From Myxococcota bacterium (GTDB taxonomy: Bacteria; Myxococcota; Polyangia; GCA-2747355; JAKLHH01), in assembly GCA_022710245.1 (NCBI GenBank), contig JAKLHH010000132.1, forward strand, positions 1 through 11,161: DNA of 11,161 bases, written 5' to 3'. Positions 1 to 5,360 of this stretch are shown here, piece after piece. Each line of letters opens with the position of its first letter. Within the stretch, counting starts at the first letter, position 1. Under the pieces are notes generated by a model. The model ran no database searches and was not told where the DNA came from. It worked only from the letters and a program-made list of their open reading frames with translations. Both the position numbers and the translations under genes were made by a program.

Positions 1-281
1 CGAGGATCTGACCTCAGGAGGCCCCAGCCAGTGCGGGCTGGACCAGCCGTCCTCGGAGCGAACGGGCGAACGAATGGCCCTCCCAGGGTCCACGCGCGCA
101 GGAGCTCATCTCGTATCCGGTCGCGGGCGTGCCAAAAATGGCGCAGGAAAGGGTTCGTCGTCCTGCTCACTGGCCGCAGGAGGCTGGTTCGGCTGCCGGT
201 GGCCTTGAAGCCGAACTCCCCGGCCCATGCTGTGGCCGGCGCTGCCAGGAGGAAGGTCGCGAGCAGGGGCAGGATCCTCAT
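1..281 (-). CDS. Small exported protein, partial (3' end off the left edge)
   Basis: The minus-strand frame from the ATG at 281 stays open to the left edge, giving about 93 residues with no stop. It begins with a convincing Sec signal peptide: M-R, a leucine/alanine-rich core (ILPLLATFLLAAP), then A-W-A as the likely signal peptidase I site after residue 20, followed by GEFGFKATGSR. Codons are almost all G/C-ending in the first 30 positions; beyond that, third positions become mixed and the protein turns Arg/Trp-rich without any motif I recognise. The mature part may therefore be poorly conserved, frameshifted or not truly coded. No good Shine-Dalgarno precedes the ATG. It lies 68 bases downstream of the cysteine-repeat lipoprotein on the same strand and could be read from the same transcript. 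Function unknown. I am fairly sure of the signal peptide and unsure of the rest. Confidence 0.4.
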   Translation of the reverse strand, partial: MRILPLLATFLLAAPATAWAGEFGFKATGSRTSLLRPVSRTTNPFLRHFWHARDRIRDELLRAWTLGGPFVRPFAPRTAGPARTGWGLLRSDP

Positions 282-349
282 GGCGGAGAACGTGCCAGGC
301 GGTGGACGGGGTGTCAACCAGCCAGACGGGCCAGACGGCGCAAGAGATC

Positions 350-2302
350 TCAGGGACAGGGCGAGTCGTCGATGGTGCAGTCCGCGTCGCAGAAGGCCGC
401 CGGGCACGGCTTGACGATGTCGGCGCCGTCGCACTGCTCGGCGCCGTTCTTCTTCCCGTCGCCGCAGTAGCCTGCCGTGCACGACCCCGGGTTGATGGTG
501 CAGCTCGCGGTGCAGCTGAGCGGGGTCAGCGCGTTGTGGCAGGTCGGGACGTCGGCGCCGTCGCACTTCTCCGGCCCGTTCTGCACGCCGTCGCCGCAGT
601 AGGCCGTGCAGGTGGTCTTCGCGTCCGCCTCGCAGAGGGGCGAGCAGACCACGGTCCCGGTCGTGTGGCACTTCGGCACCACGGAGCCGTCGCAGAGCTC
701 GCCCCCGTTCAGCACGCCGTCGCCGCAGTAGGACTTGCAGGTGGTGGCGACCTTGTCGATCTGGCAGCCGGACTTGCAGACCACCACGCCGCTGGCGTCG
801 TGGCAGGGCTGCACGTCGGCGCCGTCGCAGAGCTCCGGCCCGTCGATGGTGCCGTTGCCGCAGTAGCTGGTGCAGCTCGTGGCCGGCGCCGCCGTGCAGT
901 CAACGGCGTTGCAGACGACGGTCCCGCTGGCGTAGCAGGCCGGGACCGCGCCGTCGCAGACCTCGGCCCCGTTGATCTTGCCGTCGCCGCAGTAGGAGGT
1001 GCAGGTGCCGGCGTCGAGGGTGCAGTCCGGCTTGCAGCTCACCTTGCCAGAGGCGTCGTGGCAGGGCTCGAGGTCGGTGCCATCGCACTTCTCGCCGCCG
1101 TTGCGGGTCCCGTCTCCGCAGAACGACTTGCAGGTGCTGGTCTCGGCGGCGGTGCAGTCGGGCTGACAGCTGACCGTGCCCGAGGTGTCGTGGCACTTGG
1201 GGAGGTCGGTCCCGTCGCAGACCTCGTTGCCGTTCTTCTTGCCGTCGCCGCAGAACGACTTGCAGGTGGTCTGGTTCGAGTCGGCCTTGCAGTCCGGACC
1301 GCAGATGACCACGCCAGAGGTGTCGTGGCAGAGCGGCACCGTCTTGCCGTCGCAGACCTCGGGGCCGTTCATCACGCCGTCGCCGCAGTACTCGTCGCAG
1401 CCGTTCGCCACCACGGTGCACCCGGCCGTGCAGGTGAGGATGCCCGAGCCGTCGTAGCACTTGCCGACGTCCTTGCCGTCGCAGGGCTCGGGGCCGTTCC
1501 GCTTGCCGTCGCCGCAGAAGGCCGTGCAGGTGCCCGGGTCGAGCGTACAGTCCGACTTGCAGCTGACGATGCCCGACTTGTCGTAGCAGGCGGTGACGTC
1601 CGTGCCGTCGCAGGCCTCGGGGCCGTTCCGCTTGGCGTCGCCGCAGAAGCCCGTGCAGGTGCTGAGCGAGTCCACCGTGCAGTTCGGCCGGCACTCGATG
1701 GTGCCGCCCGCGTCGTGGCACTGCGGGACGTCGGTGCCGTCGCAGGCCTCCGGTCCGTTCTTCTTGCCGTCACCGCAGAAGCCAGCCTTGCAGCTGCTCG
1801 CGTCGACGGAGCAGTCCGCCTTGCAGGTGAGCTTGCTCCCGTCGTAGCACTGCGAGAGGAACGTGGTCCCGTCGCACTGCTCGGGCGGGCTCACCGCGCC
1901 GTCGCCGCACTTCGGCTTGCACTGCGTCAGGTCCAGCCGGCAGGTCGACTTGCAGGTCCAGCTCCCCTGGGCGCACTGCATCTTGACGCCCGGGTCGGTG
2001 CCGTCGCACTCCTCGTCGCCGTTGATCACCCCGTCGCCGCAGTACTCCTGGCACTGGTCGGTGGAGACCGTGCAGTCCGCGAGGCAGGCGAGCGTGCCCT
2101 TGTGGCACTTGACGGCGTACACCGGCTCCTTCAACAGCACTCCGGCGGAGTCGTAGTGCGTGGGCTCGCACTGCTCGCCCGGCTCGAGGCGGCCGTTGCC
2201 GCACACGGAGCCGCCGTCGGGGACCGGCTTCTGACCGCCGGGGCATCCTGCCAGCAGGCCGAGGATGAGTCCCAGGCACAGGACCCGCGTGGTGGTGGAC
2301 AT
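350..2302 (-). CDS. Cysteine-rich repeat outer-surface lipoprotein (DUF4215 / Myxococcus cysteine-rich repeat type)
   Basis: A 650-residue protein opening with a lipoprotein signal: M-S-T-T-T-R, a hydrophobic stretch and the lipobox L17-A-G-C20. Cys20 should be lipidated; the following Pro-Gly-Gly carries no Asp inner-membrane retention signal of the E. coli type, so an outer-membrane location is likely. From Cys34 to the C-terminus the chain is fourteen tandem repeats of about 38-55 residues, each with six cysteines in the pattern CGDGxxNGxExCDG...C.D.SG.v.C..dCt.d...C. This resembles the myxobacterial cysteine-rich repeat/DUF4215 family, usually found in secreted or surface proteins. No enzymatic domain is present, so a structural, adhesive or binding role is inferred. 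I chose the ATG at 2302 because the lipobox fits and GGGAG lies five bases upstream; in-frame extension to 2467 adds 55 residues with no signal character and overlaps the divergent gene's start. The CGDG segment is acidic and could bind calcium, but that is a guess. Confidence 0.88.
   Translation of the reverse strand: MSTTTRVLCLGLILGLLAGCPGGQKPVPDGGSVCGNGRLEPGEQCEPTHYDSAGVLLKEPVYAVKCHKGTLACLADCTVSTDQCQEYCGDGVINGDEECDGTDPGVKMQCAQGSWTCKSTCRLDLTQCKPKCGDGAVSPPEQCDGTTFLSQCYDGSKLTCKADCSVDASSCKAGFCGDGKKNGPEACDGTDVPQCHDAGGTIECRPNCTVDSLSTCTGFCGDAKRNGPEACDGTDVTACYDKSGIVSCKSDCTLDPGTCTAFCGDGKRNGPEPCDGKDVGKCYDGSGILTCTAGCTVVANGCDEYCGDGVMNGPEVCDGKTVPLCHDTSGVVICGPDCKADSNQTTCKSFCGDGKKNGNEVCDGTDLPKCHDTSGTVSCQPDCTAAETSTCKSFCGDGTRNGGEKCDGTDLEPCHDASGKVSCKPDCTLDAGTCTSYCGDGKINGAEVCDGAVPACYASGTVVCNAVDCTAAPATSCTSYCGNGTIDGPELCDGADVQPCHDASGVVVCKSGCQIDKVATTCKSYCGDGVLNGGELCDGSVVPKCHTTGTVVCSPLCEADAKTTCTAYCGDGVQNGPEKCDGADVPTCHNALTPLSCTASCTINPGSCTAGYCGDGKKNGAEQCDGADIVKPCPAAFCDADCTIDDSPCP
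353..2203 (-). repeat. Fourteen tandem coding repeats (six cysteines each)
   Basis: Within the lipoprotein gene the DNA recurs with a period of roughly 115-135 bases; on the plus strand each unit shows the phrase gccgtcgccgcagta or a close variant, which encodes the Y/F-CGDG junction. At protein level every unit has six cysteines, and the residue just before the first Cys of the next unit is Tyr or Phe at 12 of 13 junctions (the exception is Lys before unit 3). Unit 1 carries an insertion of about ten residues and the last unit is the shortest. The central units are closest to each other, which suggests expansion by internal duplication. Confidence 0.85.
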
Positions 2303-2327
2303 GGTCGCTCCCGCTCTGGTTGGTCCT

Positions 2328-2357
2328 ATGATCGTCCGTCCGGCCCCCTCCCGCCAA
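2328..2357 (-). promoter_or_regulatory. Candidate promoter for the lipoprotein gene
   Basis: Read on the minus strand, TTGGCG (2357-2352) and GATCAT (2333-2328) are separated by 18 bases, each matching the sigma-70 hexamer at four of six positions. The -10 box lies about 25 bases before the start codon at 2302. The match is weak and other arrangements are possible. Confidence 0.3.
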
Positions 2358-2413
2358 GGGACAAGTTGAGGGAGCAACGCTCGGAGGGCAACGCACCTCG
2401 TCGTTCTTCGTCC

Positions 2414-2442
2414 CTGACAAAGGGCCGGGGCGAGGGTATGCT
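2414..2442 (+). promoter_or_regulatory. Candidate sigma-70 promoter for the cyclic-nucleotide-binding protein gene
   Basis: CTGACA (2414-2419, five of six matches to TTGACA) and TATGCT (2437-2442, four of six matches to TATAAT) are spaced by exactly 17 bases. The -10 box ends 24 bases before the ATG at 2467, and a GGAG Shine-Dalgarno at about 2456-2459 sits between them. This is the best canonical promoter in the window. Confidence 0.5.
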
Positions 2443-2466
2443 GCTGCCGCACCAACGGAGAAACCA

Positions 2467-3336
2467 ATGTCCCTGCAGCCTGAGCACCTTCGCTGCATTC
2501 CCCTCCTCGCGGGCTTCGACGACACCCTGCTGGAGTCTGTCGCGCTGATCTTCGAGCCAGTGACGCTCCCGGAGGGCGCCACCCTCTTCGAGGTCGGCGA
2601 CCCGGCGACTCACTTCTACCTCTTGATCAGCGGCGAGGTGGAGATCTACGAGAGCGACCAGCTCCGCTTCCCGCTCTCGCCCTGCGCCGGCATCGGCGAG
2701 CTCGGCTGTCTGGCCGGGCTCGCGCGCGCCAGCCGCGCCATCGTCACGCGCCCCTCGACGATCATGCGCGCGTCCTGCGAGAAGCTGCAGGGCCTGCTCG
2801 AGCAGCAGACCGCGATCGCGCTGCCCTTCTATCGCAACCTGGTCCGCCTCGTCGCCGAGAAGGTGCGGCGCGACCAGCTCCGGCTCGAGGACATGCGACG
2901 CAACATCATCCGCACGCAGAAGGCGATGAAGCAGATGCGGGACTACCTCCTGGAGAGTCAGGACACGCCCATCAGCGAGCCGCTGCACAACCGCCTCGAG
3001 GACCTGATCCGGCACAACCGCCGCGTCAACTACCGCGTGGAGCCACCCGCCGGACACCCCGCGGCGGTGCGCCTCGACGACGGGACGCGGGCGCAGGTCG
3101 TGCAGATCTCGCGCACCCACCTCTCCTACGAGCTCCCCTCGGGCGAGCTCCCGGCGGTGGGGACGCGGCTGATCGCGGTGCTCTCCCTGGGTGAGCCCGA
3201 GCTCCCCATCAGCAGCACCGTCCTTCGCACCATCAACCGCCGCGTCGATCTCGAGCTCGACCTGCTCCTCGACGAGTACGGCTCGCTGCTCGACGGCTAC
3301 CTCACCCGCCTCCAGCTCCTCGACTTCATGGCCTGA
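2467..3336 (+). CDS. Cyclic-nucleotide-binding domain protein with C-terminal PilZ-like domain
   Basis: A 289-residue soluble protein. Residues about 8-125 form a CRP/PKA-type cyclic-nucleotide-binding domain: the strand-turn PEGATLFEVGDPATHFYLL, the G-E-V-E-I turn, and a phosphate-binding cassette (G77-E78-L79, then A-S-R90-A) that keeps the Glu and the cassette Arg. Residues about 126-165 are charged and helical, probably a dimerising linker. From about 184 the sequence looks like a PilZ barrel: R185-R186-V-N-Y-R190 matches RxxxR, and about 23 residues later Q213-I-S215 occupies the place of the (D/N)xSxxG motif, but with Gln for Asp/Asn and no Gly. Cyclic-di-GMP binding is therefore doubtful. 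There is no helix-turn-helix, so this is not a CRP-like transcription factor; an allosteric adaptor role is inferred. The ATG is preceded by GGAG seven bases upstream. It is divergent from the lipoprotein gene and convergent with the small membrane protein gene. Confidence 0.82.
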   Translation: MSLQPEHLRCIPLLAGFDDTLLESVALIFEPVTLPEGATLFEVGDPATHFYLLISGEVEIYESDQLRFPLSPCAGIGELGCLAGLARASRAIVTRPSTIMRASCEKLQGLLEQQTAIALPFYRNLVRLVAEKVRRDQLRLEDMRRNIIRTQKAMKQMRDYLLESQDTPISEPLHNRLEDLIRHNRRVNYRVEPPAGHPAAVRLDDGTRAQVVQISRTHLSYELPSGELPAVGTRLIAVLSLGEPELPISSTVLRTINRRVDLELDLLLDEYGSLLDGYLTRLQLLDFMA

Positions 3337-3399
3337 GCGTTCCTGACCTGCCCGGCCAGCCTCACCGCGCGATGGTCACGGCCTGACTCCTGGCCGCCG

Positions 3400-3444
3400 A
3401 CCACTCGGTCACCACTCGGTCACCACGCGGTCACCGCCAGGGTC
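3400..3444. repeat. 11-bp tandem repeat carrying phased GGTCACC sites
   Basis: Two exact copies of ACCACTCGGTC (3400-3410, 3411-3421) are followed by ACCACGCGGTC (3422-3432) and the diverged 12-base ACCGCCAGGGTC (3433-3444). This puts the near-palindrome GGTCACC at 3407, 3418 and 3429, and GGTCACG at 3441, that is one per helical turn. A further GGTCACG at 3374 begins a 14-base segment (GGTCACGGCCTGAC) repeated with one mismatch at 3441. The array lies between two convergent genes and touches the last codon of the minus-strand one. There is no T-run to make it a classical terminator. Confidence 0.6.
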
Positions 3445-3988
3445 ACGCCCTGACCAGCCCGCGTTGCAGGCCGCGGAGCGCAGCGACCCGGCGGCGCGGC
3501 CTGAATCGTCGGTCGCGGCAGCAACCCGCCACCGCCCGACGCGCGGGGCGCCGCTCCAGCAGCTGCCTGGGGCGCGGGTAGTGCGCGTCCGACGAGTGCA
3601 GGGTGAGGAACGCCCGGTGGAGCGCGAGGTGCCAGGGGGTCCGCTGACCGACGCCGAGCGGCGAGAGGGCCCCGCGATAAGAGCCCGCGACGAGCCGCCG
3701 GAGCAGCCGCTTGAGCGAGCCGCCGAGCCAGCGGTGACCACGCCGGTCCGCCCAGCGCGCGAGCAGGATGGCGCGGACAAAGAGCCGCTCGAGCCGGTCC
3801 GCGACGAGCACCACGGCCACCCCGAACGCGACGCAGAGGCCGGCCACGAGCGGGACGCCGGGGAGCGAGGGCGGGCGCCAGACCACATCGACCGCGGCCG
3901 AGGCCACCCGGACCCCATGCAGGAAGACGCCGAGCACGTGGAGGAGCGCCCCTCCGAGCTCGAGCAGCTGCGCGACGCCGTGCCCCAT
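3443..3988 (-). CDS. Small hypothetical membrane protein
   Basis: A 181-residue protein I cannot assign to a family. Codons are almost uniformly G/C-ending, which supports it over the shadow frames here. The N-terminus is amphipathic to hydrophobic (residues 5-26), and residues 44-63 (GVPLVAGLCVAFGVAVVLVA) form one clear transmembrane helix. After this come about 90 residues rich in Arg and Leu, probably cytoplasmic by the positive-inside rule, with HSSDAHYPRP near residue 131, and a very basic tail (RFRPRRR). I prefer the ATG at 3988, where the hydrophobic segment begins and a G-run sits about six bases upstream. The longer in-frame start at 4111 would add 41 low-complexity residues read through the palindrome at 4097-4147. 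It lies 167 bases downstream of the aminopeptidase gene on the same strand, so co-transcription is possible only by read-through past that palindrome. The role is unknown. Confidence 0.6.
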   Translation of the reverse strand: MGHGVAQLLELGGALLHVLGVFLHGVRVASAAVDVVWRPPSLPGVPLVAGLCVAFGVAVVLVADRLERLFVRAILLARWADRRGHRWLGGSLKRLLRRLVAGSYRGALSPLGVGQRTPWHLALHRAFLTLHSSDAHYPRPRQLLERRPARRAVAGCCRDRRFRPRRRVAALRGLQRGLVRA

Positions 3989-4096
3989 CCCACACCCCCT
4001 TGCCAGGGGTCGGAGGCAACGGGCGTACCAGCCAGACGACGCAGGCGGGCCGGGGGTGGAGCTGAAGGCGGGTGAGGAGGAATTCGCCCTGCGGGG

Positions 4097-4147
4097 AGAT
4101 TTGCCCTTCATCGCGGAGCCTCCGTAGGAGGCGAGCAGGGCAAATCT
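4097..4147. repeat. Nested palindrome: outer 11-bp arms around a 6-bp hairpin
   Basis: Outer arms AGATTTGCCCT (4097-4107) and AGGGCAAATCT (4137-4147) are perfect inverted copies. Between them sits GCCTCC-GTA-GGAGGC (4118-4132), a 6-bp stem with a three-base loop, flanked by unpaired stretches of 10 and 4 bases. The outer arms are A/T-richer than their surroundings. It begins 8 bases past the stop of the aminopeptidase gene on the minus strand. It could act as an RNA 3'-end hairpin or processing signal for that transcript, though no T-run follows, or be one copy of a dispersed palindromic repeat. Confidence 0.65.
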
Positions 4148-4155
4148 TCCGGGGC

Positions 4156-5346
4156 TCAGCCCGCGACCCAGAGACCGTCCTTCGAGAGCAGCGGGCGATC
4201 GTCGAGGAGCACCTCGCGGCCGCAGCCGCCGGGGCGGAAGTCCGCGACGATGTCCACGTGCTGCGCCGAGCGGTTGAGGACGCCCGCCGCCTCCAGGTCC
4301 TGGATGCGACGCTGCCCCTCGTCGCTGGCCGGGTCGTCGACGAAGCAGTCCTCGTAGCTCGCGCCGATGGCGATGTGCAGGGTGCCGCCCACCTTCTCGA
4401 CGAAGAGCGGGTGCTTGAGCACCTTGTCGAGCCCCGGGTTCATCCCCAGCGCCACCTCGCCGAGGCGGTGCGAGCCGGCGTCGGTCTCGATGATCGCCGC
4501 CAGGTGGTCGTGGCCCACCTCCGCCTCGTACTCGACGATGCGTCCGCCCTCGAGCTTGAGGTAGATGCCGCGGATGTCCCGCCCGCCGTAGTGGACCGGG
4601 AGGTCGAGGTAGATCTCGCCCTCCGGCGAGCGCGCGTCGGGGCTGGTGAAGACCTCGCCGTCGGGGAAGTTGCGCAGCCCGTAGGACATCGTGGCGCGGC
4701 TCTCCTCGAGGCCGAGGCGCAGCTCCAGCGCGCGCCCGCGCGGGCCGCGGGTGCGGATGGTGATCTGCCGCGCCTGGTCGAGGAGCGGCACCAGCACCTC
4801 CTCGGCCGCGCGCAACGGCCGCGGGTCGGTGGTCGAGGCGCGGACGATGAAGCGCGTGTACTCGCCCAGCTCCATCCCCTCCATCGCGGCGAAGCCCGGG
4901 GTCGGGAAGAGCGTCAGCACCCAGGGCCGCGACATGCGCAGGTTGGCGAAGGGACGGTCGGCGGTGGCGAGGCGGCGGACCTGCTCGGGGCCGAGGCCGG
5001 CGTAGAGCGACGGATCCTCCGCGCCGAGGACCTCGATGTACTTGGTCATCGCCTCGTAGCGGAGGCGGAACCAGTCGGGGGTCTGCTCGAGCTGCTCGGG
5101 CGAGCCGAGCCGCCCGACGGTGGCGGACCAGACGCGGCCGCGCTCGTTGTTGGGCGGCACCAGGAAGAGGTCGGGGAGCGCGCCGGCCTCCACCACCCGC
5201 CGCTCGAGGACGGCGATGAGCGGCCAGCAGATCCGCTCGCCCTTGATCATCACGCGGTCGCCCGGCTGCACCCCGCCGAGCGAGTGGTCGAGGAGGTAGC
5301 CGGCCCAGGTCTCCAGGTCGGCGGCGGCGATCGTCGGCTCTCTCAC
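4156..5346 (-). CDS. M29-family aminopeptidase (thermophilic metallopeptidase family)
   Basis: A 396-residue cytoplasmic metallo-aminopeptidase that should remove N-terminal residues from peptides using two divalent metal ions. All residues expected of the M29 family (AmpS, AmpT, PepS type) can be placed: E231 in NFPDGEVFTSP, E297 in LGEVALGMNP, H324 in TLHIAIG, Y331 in GASYED, and the H363-x-D365 pair in QHVDIVAD. The length is close to that usual for the family (about 400-415). There is no signal peptide or membrane segment. The start is a GTG at 5346 with GGAGG six bases upstream; that Shine-Dalgarno overlaps the stop codon of the thiolase gene 11 bases before, so the two are almost surely co-transcribed and translationally coupled. 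Why a peptidase is paired with a thiolase is unclear. Family assignment is firm; the true substrate is unknown, as annotated M29 members vary in specificity. Confidence 0.9.
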   Translation of the reverse strand: MREPTIAAADLETWAGYLLDHSLGGVQPGDRVMIKGERICWPLIAVLERRVVEAGALPDLFLVPPNNERGRVWSATVGRLGSPEQLEQTPDWFRLRYEAMTKYIEVLGAEDPSLYAGLGPEQVRRLATADRPFANLRMSRPWVLTLFPTPGFAAMEGMELGEYTRFIVRASTTDPRPLRAAEEVLVPLLDQARQITIRTRGPRGRALELRLGLEESRATMSYGLRNFPDGEVFTSPDARSPEGEIYLDLPVHYGGRDIRGIYLKLEGGRIVEYEAEVGHDHLAAIIETDAGSHRLGEVALGMNPGLDKVLKHPLFVEKVGGTLHIAIGASYEDCFVDDPASDEGQRRIQDLEAAGVLNRSAQHVDIVADFRPGGCGREVLLDDRPLLSKDGLWVAG

Positions 5347-5352
5347 GGGACG

Positions 5353-5360
5353 CCTCCTCA
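5353..5360 (-). promoter_or_regulatory. Shine-Dalgarno overlapping the thiolase stop codon
   Basis: On the minus strand the thiolase gene ends in TGA (5360-5358) directly followed by GGAGG (5357-5353), giving TGAGGAGG. The aminopeptidase GTG at 5346 lies six bases further. A ribosome ending on the thiolase is thus placed at the next start site, which supports coupling and fixes the choice of the GTG. Confidence 0.75.

Noticed and set aside
312..317. TTGACA on the minus strand before the small exported protein
   Set aside because: A perfect -35 hexamer, but the sequence 17 bases on (CACGTT) is a poor -10 box, so I do not call a promoter.
321..338. Short duplicated GCCAGACGG before the lipoprotein 3' end
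   Set aside because: Only two near-adjacent copies of eight or nine bases; too short to call an attachment site or repeat element.
353..2203. Regularly spaced repeats suggesting a CRISPR array
   Set aside because: Units are about 115-135 bases, imperfect throughout and encode a continuous protein repeat in frame; there are no short identical repeats with unique spacers and no cas genes.
2303..2467. N-terminal extension of the lipoprotein gene by 55 codons
   Set aside because: It would bury the signal peptide and lipobox inside the protein and overlap the divergent gene's promoter and start.
227..2548. Long plus-strand open frame (773 codons) opposite the lipoprotein gene
   Set aside because: It is the complement of the cysteine repeats: its Ala/Val/Gly/Arg-rich periodic sequence mirrors the repeat period, and it has no motif, no ribosome site and runs into the next gene. 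The minus-strand frame has a lipobox and 84 patterned cysteines.
3989..4111. Longer start (4111) for the small membrane protein
   Set aside because: The added 41 residues are Ser/Pro/Arg-rich low complexity translated across the palindrome at 4097-4147, with no ribosome site; the hydrophobic protein begins at 3988.
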